DNA from: Stramenopiles sp. TOSAG23-2
Taxonomy: Eukaryota > Sar
Assembly: GCA_900128395.1 (NCBI GenBank)
Contig: LT649273.1
Span: 1 to 49,470 of the forward strand
Length of the DNA stretch: 49,470 nt
Direction: 5' to 3'
Under the pieces are notes generated by a model. The model made no database searches and was not told where the DNA came from. It worked only from the letters and a program-made list of their open reading frames with translations. Shown here in pieces: positions 22,346 to 31,818 of this stretch. Made by a program: the position numbers and the translations under genes. Position 1 is the stretch's first letter. Every line of letters begins with the position of its first letter.

Positions 22346-22659
22346 ATAAAATATACCGATTTTTAATATAATACGTATTCATTTTAAAAAATATAATTTA
22401 AATGATATATATAAGATAATGTATACGCGTGTATTAAGAGCTTCATATATTACGAGCGCGTATATTAAATATTATACGAGTATATATAACGAGTATATGC
22501 ATATATATGTGTTTTTCTCTTACTCATATGTTATATAAAATTCTTTTACTCCCGTTTATTAACATCTCAGATCAAAAATGATTTATAGATTTTAGTAAAA
22601 ATTATTTAGTATTCAAAAGATGTTTCCGCTCATATATAAAATGTTCTCTTACTCATATA
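22346..22659. other. Convergent intergenic spacer
   Basis: AT-rich. It contains the palindrome AATACGTATT near 22369 and several TACGAGTATAT-like elements at 22470-22500. Two similar TTCTTTTACTC/GTTCTCTTACTC segments flank a (TA)-rich stretch. No gene is seen. Confidence 0.4.
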
Positions 22660-23115
22660 TTATATATAAAGTTGTAAATCACATTCTTTAATCAATCTAA
22701 ATGTTTTCTCATTGTCGTTATCCAATTTAACTTTCAATTTTCCATCCTTACGGGAGGGCACCTCAATAACTGTCCCTCTACTTCCTTGTTTAAACGTTGC
22801 ATTACCTGTTGTATAGTCCTTCGTTAATTGTATTTCGCGCCCAACAAAGCTCACAACATCCTGAGTCTCTTTAATACTCAGAGAGTACATCTCAGGAGAT
22901 GATTGTAATTGACTATTTTCACTATCTTCAATATCATCAATTGAAGGAGGCAGTTGAAGAATAACATCGTTGGAGTTCTCCATTCGTTTATCGGTTTTTG
23001 TATTTGTTTTTGATTGAACCGATGTGTGACGAATAGAGTCATTCCTGCTGATGTGGTCTCTGTCATGTGTCTCAGATAAAGCTGCTCCGGCAGTAAATTT
23101 AGAGTTAGAGTGCAT
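22660..23115 (-). CDS. Small protein with an SH3-like/KOW-like C-terminal domain
   Basis: 151 residues starting at ATG 23115. The first 75 residues are polar and probably disordered. Residues about 85-150 look like a small beta-barrel: VVSFVGREIQLT, then GSRGTVIEV, then GKLKVKLDN. This is the pattern of SH3-like or KOW-like modules. No family is recognised. It lies head to tail with the downstream minus-strand RRM gene. Confidence 0.6.
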   Translation of the reverse strand: MHSNSKFTAGAALSETHDRDHISRNDSIRHTSVQSKTNTKTDKRMENSNDVILQLPPSIDDIEDSENSQLQSSPEMYSLSIKETQDVVSFVGREIQLTKDYTTGNATFKQGSRGTVIEVPSRKDGKLKVKLDNDNEKTFRLIKECDLQLYI

Positions 23116-23256
23116 ATATATATATATATATACGAGTATGATATGGTGCGCTATATGATACGAAGTATAATATACGAAAAATAAATACGAATATGAGTAA
23201 AAATATTTTTTTACGCGCGTATATTATTTTTTGTGTAATCATTTTGTCTTTCGTTT

Positions 23257-23274
23257 TTTATACGAAGCGTATAT
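23257..23274. other. Imperfect palindrome, candidate 3'-end element (second copy)
   Basis: The 18-mer TTTATACGAAGCGTATAT is identical to 6882-6899 and lies about 38 nt beyond the stop of the minus-strand RRM gene. Confidence 0.4.
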
Positions 23275-23311
23275 GATACATACATTTTTAAATATTTAAA
23301 ATATATATTTT

Positions 23312-24346
23312 TTACCCTCGTCGTTGCCGAACGTTTCTCTCTTGATCATTAGCATTTGATGTAGATCGACTACGACCTCTTTTTCTTCCATTATTATTAT
23401 TATTATTGTCAATGCTTGCATTATTTTGAACATTACTGTTATTATTATTAATGTTAGCTGCTGCTTGTTGCCTTTGTTGTTGTTGCATTTGTTGCATTTT
23501 TACATGAAAATCAAATGCACCATATATTAAACCATAACCACTTCCACCAAAACCACCTTGACTACCACGTGGACCACCAGGCCCTTGTTGTTGTTGCATT
23601 TGTTGCATTTTTACATGAAAATCAAATGCACCATATATTAAACCATAACCACTTCCACCAAAACCACCTTGACTACCACGTGGACCACCAGGGCCAGATC
23701 CACCTTTGTTTCTATCTTGTTTCTTATCTGGAATAATTGGAACTTTACCACCACGATTTTCTGCACGTTTAATTTCAACACTTTTACCTTCTATAGCATG
23801 TCGATGTTTTAATACCTCATCAATGGTATCTTGGAGTGCAAATGTTACGAAACCAAAACCACGTGAGCGCCCTGTTTGTCTATTTTTTGTAATTGTACAT
23901 TCATCTACAGCACCAAACCGTTCAAAATATGCAATAATACCATCAGTTGTTGTTGATAATTTAAGACCACCAACAAATACTTTTCTTGCATTTTTACTAC
24001 GTTCTTCCTCAACTTTTTTTTGGAAAATTGGATTATATTCTGGTACAGAGTGTGCTACTTTTCGATTGTAATTGTTGTTGTTTCCACTACTACCTACACC
24101 TTTTTGTGCAGGTTTTAATTCTACACGTTTCCCATCTATTGTATGTTCCATTGGCATGACTTGCCTTACTGTGTCCACAGTCGTAAATTGAACAAAACCA
24201 AAACCTCTTGATTTTTGTGTCATACGATCGAACACAATGTTTGTTGCTACCACTTCGCCATAGCGACTAAAATATACTTTTAATGAATTTGCAGAAGTTA
24301 AATGATTCAAACCACCTACAAATATTTTTGCTGCTGGGTCCTCCAT
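23312..24346 (-). CDS. hnRNP A/B-like protein with two RRMs
   Basis: 344 residues. I chose the ATG at 24346-24344 (MEDPAAKIFVGG). The frame is open further upstream, but that part translates to a hydrophobic A/T-rich sequence with no family match. RRM1 (about 7-80) has RNP2 KIFVGG and RNP1 RGFGFVQF. RRM2 (about 115-190) has VFVGGL and RGFGFVTF. The tail is Gly-rich, then Gln- and Asn-rich, and ends in RGRKRSRS-type basic residues. This is the Musashi/DAZAP/hnRNP A layout: nuclear or cytoplasmic mRNA binding. A 37-residue unit in the tail is duplicated. Confidence 0.9.
   Translation of the reverse strand: MEDPAAKIFVGGLNHLTSANSLKVYFSRYGEVVATNIVFDRMTQKSRGFGFVQFTTVDTVRQVMPMEHTIDGKRVELKPAQKGVGSSGNNNNYNRKVAHSVPEYNPIFQKKVEEERSKNARKVFVGGLKLSTTTDGIIAYFERFGAVDECTITKNRQTGRSRGFGFVTFALQDTIDEVLKHRHAIEGKSVEIKRAENRGGKVPIIPDKKQDRNKGGSGPGGPRGSQGGFGGSGYGLIYGAFDFHVKMQQMQQQQGPGGPRGSQGGFGGSGYGLIYGAFDFHVKMQQMQQQQRQQAAANINNNNSNVQNNASIDNNNNNNGRKRGRSRSTSNANDQERNVRQRRG
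23475..23692 (-). repeat. In-frame 111-bp tandem duplication (37 residues) in the RRM gene tail
   Basis: The unit GPGGPRGSQGGFGGSGYG to MQQMQQQQ occurs twice with almost no change, at a period of 111 bp. It extends the Gly/Gln-rich low-complexity tail. Confidence 0.9.
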
Positions 24347-26005
24347 TATATTATTATTATTTATTATTATATCGTAATAATGCAAAAAAAAAATAAAATA
24401 ATAATTATCAAAAAATAAAAAATGAAATTTTAAAAACTGATTAGACGTAACTATCTGTAAAGTAATATTATAAAACAAAATAAAATAAGTACACGAGACG
24501 ACTATCTAAAAAATTATTATAAACAACAAAGATGAACATCTATAAAATAAATATAGAAACAACAACTATTACAATCTCATTTATCAAAACAAAATAAAAT
24601 AAGTACACGAGACGACTATCTAAAAAATTATTATAAACAACATAGATGAACATCTATAAAATAATATAGAAGCAACAAAACTATTACAATCTCACATTTA
24701 TCAATATATATATATATGTTCATCATAATAATTCTAGAATAATACAAAATCAATAATATTTTTAAATCATCATCATAAAATTGCTCGATAGCATGGACAT
24801 AGCATTACCCCCAAATTCAGAGTTATATTGTAGGGTTAAACCGTTTAAAGTTACCAAAATGACTATTAAATGACGAATTGGAGAGGGGAATAATATCCGA
24901 TATGTATCAATTTGTGACTAATGCTGAATGATAGAATTATTAACATTTAATTTAGTGGATGATTGTTATTACAATAGATGAAAATTTTCCTGAAATTTTA
25001 TTTATTTATTTTTTTTAAATGCAAAAAAATCCTTTAACATGTCGCATCAAAAAAAATCCTTTACCATGTCGCATTAATCTAGGTCCTAGACTTTTAATGT
25101 CGCATCGTCGCATCAGGAGATCATTTCAAACCTCTTCCTAATTGAACTAATTCACTTATAATAAATTCATATTAAAGGCGGCGGCGTTCTGCTTCTTCAG
25201 GAAACACAGAAACGCTGGATTTGTGTACACCTATTTAGATATACTCTGTTTAAATACATATTTGTAGATAATTTATTTTTTATCAATGCTTCTTTTATTT
25301 GTTTTAATTTTGAAACGTGTAGTACTTCATGTTATTGGTGTGCTATACAGTGGACACACAACATCGATCATATTTTTGATTTTAGCACGTTAGTAGCTAC
25401 TAGCGGGCTATACCACCAGGTGGTCCATGTTAATGTTGATCGCAAACTACATTTGTATTTGTAATGCTACCTGGTATTAATTATTCTAGTGCTCTACTTA
25501 TTTTTAAAATACAGTTTATTTTTCTTCTTAAATATATATCTATATTTCTTCAAAATTAAATTTTTATTTTGATAGGGTAGATATATACTTAAAGGAAATG
25601 TAGAATACGAAAAACTATAAAATCAAAAAAAATATCTTTTATTTTTATTATTTTTTGGGCTTCTTTTTTATTAATATTTATTTGTTCTTTTTGTACACAT
25701 TTGTATGTACACATTTATATGATTCATACGAGATAAATATGACGGTTTATACATTATATATATATATATCAATATCTAGGTTAGCTAGAGAGAGAGATAG
25801 ATAGATAGATATCTTGTTTTGTATGGAAAGATCGATATTATTTCATTCATATATTCATTCATAGTATATTCGTATTGTATCTAAACGTGTGCCTTGAGTT
25901 CAAAAACTATACGTGCGTGTGGGGGTTTTGATATATATATATATATATATAGTATAATATAATATAATAGTATTTTTGATTAATATTTAAATATCATACA
26001 GGAAA
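24347..26005. other. 1.66-kb divergent intergenic region
   Basis: No ORF of interest. It holds a duplication of about 115 bp (24472-24703), a short ATCCTTTAACATGTCGCATC-type duplication near 25029-25075, TAGTAGCTACTA with TACCACCAGGTGGTCC near 25391-25425, (AG)n/(GATA)n tracts near 25787-25812 and a (TA)n tract near 25932-25950. Confidence 0.6.
24472..24703. repeat. Intergenic tandem duplication, unit about 115 bp
   Basis: Copies are 24472-24585 and 24586-24703. They share AAGTACACGAGACGACTATC and differ by a few bases and small indels. The unit lies in the 5' flank of the RRM gene. Confidence 0.88.
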
Positions 26006-26730
26006 ATGGCCGAATTTGAATTAAGCATATTACAAGCATATATTGATACAATATGGATCAAATACGATACGGACGGTACTGGCACGATATCTGTAGATGA
26101 AACAAAGCAACTGTTATCAGAGATTACAGGTCATGAATCAATATCACATGAAGAATGTGAGCAATTTGTAAAAACATTAGATGAGCAAAAAAAATTGAAA
26201 GATCATAAAGTCAACCATGTAATTGACAAAGACGAATTTATATTTTTCGTTGATGATATGATGCAAATGTCAATAGATGATAGAAAGGAATATGCTACAC
26301 GTGGTTCATTTCAACAAATATTGATGGACTTTGCAAATGGTATACTGTTATGCCACAAATTGGTTTACTTGGGGAACGAATTAGCATTTGTAGCATACGT
26401 AGAATTATCTACCAATCGTTTTTATCATTAATATTGTCACCAACAGTTGCATTATTATATGAAGGAAGAATTGATAATCTATATTTTATAAAAGCAAATT
26501 TATACAGAAGCACTGGTACTATACAAAGAGGTGATATTCGTGATAGTTATATGAAAGATATTTTAGTTGAAAAGCATGCTAGTAAGAAAATTCCTTCTGG
26601 AAGTAGAAACTTGAAAAAGATGCAACAACCAGAGAAAGAAACGGAGGATAGTGAAATATCATTAACTGCTATGAATAGGATAAACGATGATCGCAACGTT
26701 GTTTTAAATCCGTTGAATGAAAGCGTATGA
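26006..26730 (+). CDS. Two-exon EF-hand protein
   Basis: Exons 26006-26339 and 26447-26730 give about 205 residues. Residues 21-32 (DTDGTGTISVDE) form a canonical Ca2+-binding loop with E at position 12. A second EF-hand near 78-90 (IDKDEFIFFVDDMM) is degenerate. After the join the protein reads MDFANVALLYEGRIDNLYF and ends in a polar tail. The uninterrupted first frame would end at 26431 in a sequence that looks non-coding. The exact function is unknown; it is probably a small cytosolic Ca2+ sensor. The last 75 bp of the gene are copied downstream. Confidence 0.65.
26340..26446 (+). other. Probable intron (107 nt, phase 1)
   Basis: The donor is GTATAC. The acceptor is TTGTCACCAACAG, preceded by a TTATCATTAATATTG branch-like stretch. 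The join keeps the frame. Three nearer AG dinucleotides would need a weak GTTATG donor. Confidence 0.55.
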
Positions 26731-27355
26731 TAGTGGATCAGATAATGTTATTGTCGAAAAAACTTCATTCAAAATGAGGAGGAGACATCATGTATTAATA
26801 TATAATAAAATACGTACTCGTACGAGCGTAGTTTTTACGTCGTACGAAAACGAAGTGTATTATTTTTTAAATATTTAATTATAATGCTTTTATGATACGA
26901 ATAATATAAATAAATATGCACCAGTGTAATAATTTGTGGTGCGATTTATTTAATTTTTACCCCAAGAAAAATATTTTAAAATAACCACACAAATCCCTCT
27001 CTCCTTTTTTTCCTTTATAACTTCGATTTCAATTCTTTTTTTTCTTCCAATGTGAAATATGGTGATGTTCGTCCATCATTAAAAATATCATTAACTGCTA
27101 TGAATAGGATAAACGATGATCGCAACGTTGTTTTAAACCCGTTGAATGAAAGCGTATAATATATAAATAAATATGCACCAGTCATATAATATGCACCAGT
27201 AATAATTTGTGGTGCGATTTATTTAATTTTTACCCCAAGAGAAATATTTTAAAATAACCACACAAATCCCTCTCTCCTTTTTTTCCTTTTATAACTTCGC
27301 TTTCAATTCTTTTTTTTCTTCCAATGTGAAATATGGTGATGTTCGTCCATCATTA
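26654..27355. repeat. Tandem duplication spanning the 3' ends of two convergent genes
   Basis: Copy 1 is 26654-27082 and copy 2 is 27083-27355, with about 155 bp missing from copy 2. Each copy holds the end of the EF-hand gene (ISLTAMNRIND frame) and the end of the nitronate monooxygenase gene. The inner pair (27083-27155 and about 27012-27080) are therefore non-functional gene tails. The join is at CATCATTAAAAATATC. Confidence 0.9.
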
Positions 27356-28521
27356 GAAGTAGTTGTGGTGGAATACGATGACATGATGGATGATGATGAA
27401 GTTGCATTGCTTGCAACTTTTCGTTTTGTTTGCTGTTGTGTGGTAGTACTGATGGCGTTGACATATTTACTTGCAACTTGTAAATGCTCCACAGCTTGAT
27501 CTACCATTTGATCCACAATAGCTTTTGCTGGCAATACATCATCAATTGCACCAGCAGCTTGACCCATAATAAATATTCTACGTTTCATCCATTCTGGCAA
27601 TGGTGCATCATCATTCAATTTATCAACATATGAATTGCGTTCATTTCCAACAGGGACTGGAACAATACCTTTACTAGTTGCTTCTTTGATCAAATGCTGT
27701 TTATTTGTTTCCCAATCATCGACAAATTTTGTACGATAAACACGAGCTGGACGCCCAGTATAGATTAATGTTTTGACAGTATCGGTATAAGTTGCTTGTT
27801 TCAATAATTTTTGATGATATGGCCCAGCACCTGCTTCTTCTGCATTTACAAATCTTGTACCTACCCAAACACCAGCTGCACCCATTGATAATGCCATTGC
27901 TAAACCACGACCATCAAATATACCACCAGCAGCAACTACAATTACTTGCTCCCCAGTCATCGGCGATTTACATCCTTTACATTGATCAACTACTTTTGGT
28001 ATTAAAATAGAAGTTGGAATTTCCCCTGTATGCCCACCACCTTCACCACCTTGACAACATATAATATCAACACCTACATTTAATGCTTTTGGAACATGTT
28101 TCACAGCACCAACCATATTCATGACTAAAATACCTGCAGCATGCAATTTGTCCACCATATAACGTGGCGGAACGCCGACTGCACAAACAAAAAGTGCAGC
28201 ACCTTTTTCAATCATAACATTTGTTAGTTCATCCAATTTACCACCAGTATAATCTTTATTTGTTTTACGTGCACTACCACCAACTTGTGGCAATAATAAA
28301 TCAACACCAAACGGTGCATTTTTATCAACTAAATTTTCTTTTAATTCATCGATCGTATTACGCATTGCATTAGGTGAAAGTCCACCACCACCAATTGTAC
28401 CAATACCACCTGCATTGGTCACGGCAGCTGCCAGCTCTGGTCCTGCAGCACCACCCATACCAGCTAACATTACTGGATGTTTAATTTTTAATAATTTCGT
28501 TAATGGTGTTGATAATGACAT
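27289..28521 (-). CDS. Nitronate monooxygenase / 2-nitropropane dioxygenase-like FMN enzyme
   Basis: 410 residues, a TIM-barrel FMN oxidase. It starts MSLSTPLTKLLKIKHPVMLAGM, the usual N-terminus (substrate entry and FMN loop). GGEGGGHTGE contains the likely catalytic His164. VVAAGGIFDGRGLAMALSMGA and VWVGTRF are the phosphate-binding segments. The family oxidises nitronates such as propionate-3-nitronate using O2, as a detoxification step. A Ser/Thr/Gln-rich tail of about 60 residues is added. Both ends of the gene are partly duplicated in the flanks. Confidence 0.93.
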   Translation of the reverse strand: MSLSTPLTKLLKIKHPVMLAGMGGAAGPELAAAVTNAGGIGTIGGGGLSPNAMRNTIDELKENLVDKNAPFGVDLLLPQVGGSARKTNKDYTGGKLDELTNVMIEKGAALFVCAVGVPPRYMVDKLHAAGILVMNMVGAVKHVPKALNVGVDIICCQGGEGGGHTGEIPTSILIPKVVDQCKGCKSPMTGEQVIVVAAGGIFDGRGLAMALSMGAAGVWVGTRFVNAEEAGAGPYHQKLLKQATYTDTVKTLIYTGRPARVYRTKFVDDWETNKQHLIKEATSKGIVPVPVGNERNSYVDKLNDDAPLPEWMKRRIFIMGQAAGAIDDVLPAKAIVDQMVDQAVEHLQVASKYVNAISTTTQQQTKRKVASNATSSSSIMSSYSTTTTSNDGRTSPYFTLEEKKELKAKL

Positions 28522-28674
28522 GGTTATTTATTCTATAAGTAAAAAAGTTTTCAAATAAACTAGAAAATGTTAAAGTGTTTAATTTTTAATAATTTCGTTA
28601 ATGGTGTTGATAATGACATGGTTATTTATTCTATAAGTAAAAAAGTTTTCAAATAAACTAGAAAATGTTAAAGC
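28479..28674 (-). repeat. 98-bp tandem duplication of the start region of the nitronate monooxygenase gene
   Basis: Copies are 28479-28576 and 28577-28674 and look identical. The outer copy repeats the start codon (28619-28617) and the first 14 codons, then runs into a stop, giving a 19-codon upstream ORF. 98 is not a multiple of three, so it is out of frame with the gene. Confidence 0.92.
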
Positions 28675-29075
28675 AATTGTTCTAGTTGATATTACTCTAC
28701 CAATCCTTGTATAACTTTCTCCATCTCTCTCGATCTCTCTCGCTATTTACATAATTATATAGACAACTGTTAATTGAAATTAATAATGAAATTTAATTAA
28801 GGAGACTCTGTCTGTGGGTAGGACTGTTTACTGTTTTTGTTTTTATTACGATAATACGGGGGTGAAAGTTTGGTACAGGTAAATGTATTCTAAAAATATA
28901 TCCTATCAAAACCAACCCATTGCCATGAAATTACTATACTTTTTATACAGACATAATAAATCAGTATAAACTTTTAACTTTACTGAATTTACCTGGTACA
29001 CTTTTTACAAAATTTTACTATATATATAAATAATTGAAATAATGGGACAATGGAACACACTAGAAATATTTTCAA
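28522..29075. other. Intergenic region upstream of the nitronate monooxygenase gene
   Basis: It contains the duplicated start region, a CTCTCTCGATCTCTCTCGC tract near 28725-28742, and an inverted pair GGTACAGGTAAAT (about 28872) / ATTTACCTGGTAC (about 28987) roughly 100 bp apart. No gene is seen. Confidence 0.4.
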
Positions 29076-29561
29076 TTATTTTTTATAGTTTGTCACTACC
29101 ACTTTTTTTGGTTTTCGTAGGGTAGGCAAAGTCATTTCTATATCTCCATTATGAATATCAATGCCATGTTCGTTGCCTTTCTTTTTATTAATATTAGTAA
29201 CAACAGACTTTTCTTTCATGTTTTGATGCAATGGATTTATGAAGGAAACGCTATCACGTCTATCATAAATATCTTCCGGCAAGTTTGCTTTCTTTTTACA
29301 ATTGCAGTGTTTATATTTATGGCGATACTTATAGAGAAGAATAACCATAAAATAGACGATAAAGACACTATTGACAAATGCAATTGATACTTCAACTATC
29401 CATCTCCTGCCACTTGAGCGAAAGCTATTTGATTGAAACAAACTTGCGAGTATCGATAAAATAAATATATACACGTTACAAAATTTAATTAAATCCATGA
29501 TTGCATTGTCTCCTTTATTATTGTAGTACAGGTTGCCTTTCTCCTTTTCTTGATTATACAT
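29076..29561 (-). CDS. Small two-helix membrane protein (possibly the last exon of a larger gene)
   Basis: 161 residues from ATG 29561; the frame also has a GTG six bases upstream. Two hydrophobic helices lie at about 26-48 (FCNVYIFILSILASLF) and 58-82 (VEVSIAFVNSVFIVYFMVILLY). A basic/Cys stretch HKYKHCNCKKK and a polar cytosolic tail follow. No family is recognised. The helices and basic tail recall the C-terminal end of the multi-pass protein at the start of the window. An upstream membrane ORF on the same strand (29747-29989) may be another exon, but no splice pair was clear. Confidence 0.5.
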   Translation of the reverse strand: MYNQEKEKGNLYYNNKGDNAIMDLIKFCNVYIFILSILASLFQSNSFRSSGRRWIVEVSIAFVNSVFIVYFMVILLYKYRHKYKHCNCKKKANLPEDIYDRRDSVSFINPLHQNMKEKSVVTNINKKKGNEHGIDIHNGDIEMTLPTLRKPKKVVVTNYKK

Positions 29562-29746
29562 CAACACATATATATCTATCTTATATACAATATATTTCTG
29601 TGCTACGTATTAGAAGTATACGCACCTTTTCTTGTTCTGCTTCTCTGCTTTCTCTGCTTCTGCTGATTTCCAGATTCACTTCCTATCATCAACATTAGAG
29701 GTAGCTGTACTTGTATTAATTTGTGCCACATCTCCTCCTCACAAAG

Positions 29747-29989
29747 TCAATTTTTAATGAAAATATTTATCGACGAAACCGAAATGACAATTATTGTATA
29801 TAATAATTTTATAAAATATAAAATATCCGAATAATGTATGATATAATTTATACAATATATAGCAACTATACATTGAGAAAATACCATCAAAATTCCAATA
29901 AATACATGATGATAGATGCAAAAATCTGATATGAAAAATGAAATTATTCCATTCGCACATTCCTCGATTTCATCATGATTAACATTCAT
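29747..29989 (-). CDS. Hydrophobic 80-residue ORF, possible exon
   Basis: ATG at 29989. It is mostly hydrophobic, with two or three potential membrane helices (IISFFISDFCIYHHVFIGIL, IVAIYCINYI, LLYTIIVISVSSI). It could be an exon of the neighbouring minus-strand membrane gene or a chance A/T-rich ORF. It sits almost exactly inside a short inverted repeat. Confidence 0.25.
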   Translation of the reverse strand: MNVNHDEIEECANGIISFFISDFCIYHHVFIGILMVFSQCIVAIYCINYIIHYSDILYFIKLLYTIIVISVSSINIFIKN

Positions 29990-30023
29990 TTTAATTTTTC
30001 GTCGATAAATAATAATATTTTCA
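29758..30023. repeat. Inverted repeat pair about 265 bp apart
   Basis: GAAAATATTTATCGACGAAA (29758-29777) is matched in reverse complement at about 29998-30023, with a 6-nt insertion in the right arm. It could be a small MITE-like element or chance. No target-site duplication was established. Confidence 0.4.
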
Positions 30024-30316
30024 CCTCCTGAAATCTTGTTTTTATTAGTGCTATGTAGTGCTAAATTTATCGATAATCCTTGGACAAAACATCATATATA
30101 TATTTACTTAATTGGTTCTTAATCTATACCTCCCAGACCTCAATACATTGCAATTCGAGATATTTGGAAAGAAAAGACATTATATATCATATTCTTTTAG
30201 ATATATATATATATATAGATATATATAAAAATAGGAATTATTTTTTGGGGGTCAGTATCTTCAGTCGTCTAAACAGAAACTATTATTTTTAACATATAAT
30301 TTCAATTGACAAAATA
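29990..30316. other. Divergent intergenic spacer
   Basis: Apart from the right arm of the inverted repeat and a (TA)n tract near 30200, nothing recognisable. It includes the promoter/leader of the plus-strand RRM gene. Confidence 0.4.
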
Positions 30317-30529
30317 ATGGCAGAAATGATGAAAGAAAAGAAAAAGAAAAAAATGAAAAAAAAGAAAAAAATGAAAAAACAAGAAGAAGTAGTAATGGTA
30401 GTAGAACATAATGATGTTGATGATATTAAAAAAAAGAAAAAAAAGAAAAAGAAATCAAAGGATAAAAGAAAAGAGAAATCGCCACCATCATCAAAAACAA
30501 CCACAAAAATAAATAATACATCTTTCTCT

Positions 30530-30566
<37 letters not shown>

Positions 30567-30589
30567 GTAATGTAAACAATTCCACAACA

Positions 30590-30677
<88 letters not shown>

Positions 30678-31417
30678 GTAATGTAAACAATTCCACAACA
30701 AACACGAACAATAATAACAACAATAATAACAATAATAATGTTGATAATAATAATAATACAGAAAAAAAGAAAAAACGTAAACGAAAACCAAAAAAGAAAA
30801 AGAAAAAACAAAAGCCGGTGAAATTCAATACATCGTTAGTAAAAATCAATAGAATGAAAACAGTTATTGTAAATGGTATGCCACATGGTACTAAAGTGAA
30901 TAATGTACGTAAATTTTTTCGACCTTGTGGTGGTATACAATATATAACAATGCAAAAATTTGATGATACTGGTAAAACAAGAGGAATGTGTACAATAACA
31001 TTCAAAAGTTTAGTTGCTGCACAAAAAGCAATTGGATTGACTGGTAAATGGTGGGGTAAACGTTATGTTGAAATTAAACAATACATCGGATTAGGTGATG
31101 CATATACACCACCAGATGTTAATGACATGCCAGAGGATTGTTATACAATTTATGTTGGCAATTTAGATTTTAAAGTTGAAGAAAAAGATATAAACGATGC
31201 ATTCATTGGTTGTGGGGAAATACAAGAAATTCGTATAGCAACAGACTCTGATGGAAATAAACGAGGATTTGCTCATATAACATTTGCAAAACAGGAAAGT
31301 GTTAAACAAGCAATTTTAAATTTAGCAAGTGGTGATTATTTATTAAAGAATAGACCGATTAAAATCGATTATGATATTCCACATACGGATTTACCATATG
31401 ATGGTGAGGGAGTGTGA
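30317..31417 (+). CDS. Lys/Asn-rich protein with two RRMs, nucleolin-like
   Basis: 366 residues. The first 60 residues are Lys-rich (nuclear/nucleolar localisation type). Asn runs coded by a long AAT microsatellite follow (about 72-150), then a second K-rich block. RRM1 spans about 180-256 (TVIVNGMP; RGMCTITF in place of RNP1) and RRM2 about 276-350 (IYVGNLDF; KRGFAHITF). The layout suits a nucleolin-like or pre-rRNA-processing RNA-binding protein; the target RNA is inferred. It is convergent with the large Deltex-PARP gene. Confidence 0.85.
30531..30676. repeat. (AAT)n microsatellite inside the RRM gene
   Basis: Two AAT tracts (about 30531-30565 and 30591-30676) encode Asn runs. The interrupting block coding SNVNNSTTN appears after each tract, so the tract itself may have been duplicated. 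Confidence 0.95.
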
Positions 31418-31818
31418 ATTTAATATTTGTACGTTGTATAAATTTTTTATTACACGAGAGTACCGTAATTCTTTATTTTTAAAAAATATTACCGTATATC
31501 ATTTATATATATATATATACGTATAAATATATACCGTAATGATAATTTAGTTTACGCATACGAGTATATATTACGAATATATCATATACGAGTGTATATG
31601 TGATATATCATACTCGTATATTTTTTTATTTAAAAATATTATAATTAAAATTCAACACCACTTATTTATTCTGTGATAAATAAACTACACGCTCCAAAAG
31701 AATACAAAGCGCGTACTTTAACTTATATCTCTCTATTAACATTGAGACCCAAGATCCACTTTTCCTACACGTTTAACTTTTTTTTTTATTTCATCGGTAC
31801 TATTTGCATCGATTTTTC
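31418..31818. other. Convergent intergenic spacer with TACGAGTA palindromes
   Basis: TACGAGTATAT, TATACGAGTGTATA and ATACTCGTATA lie within about 60 bp (31558-31620) and can pair. Similar elements follow other genes in the window. Nothing else is seen. Confidence 0.45.

Noticed and set aside
24347-24478. Hydrophobic N-terminal extension of the hnRNP-like protein
   Set aside because: A/T-rich leader translation; the RRM begins right after the ATG at 24346, as usual for the family.
30289-31005. 238-codon minus-strand ORF rich in Leu and Phe
   Set aside because: It is the antisense of the AAT/AAG microsatellite in the two-RRM gene; the composition is an artefact of the repeat.
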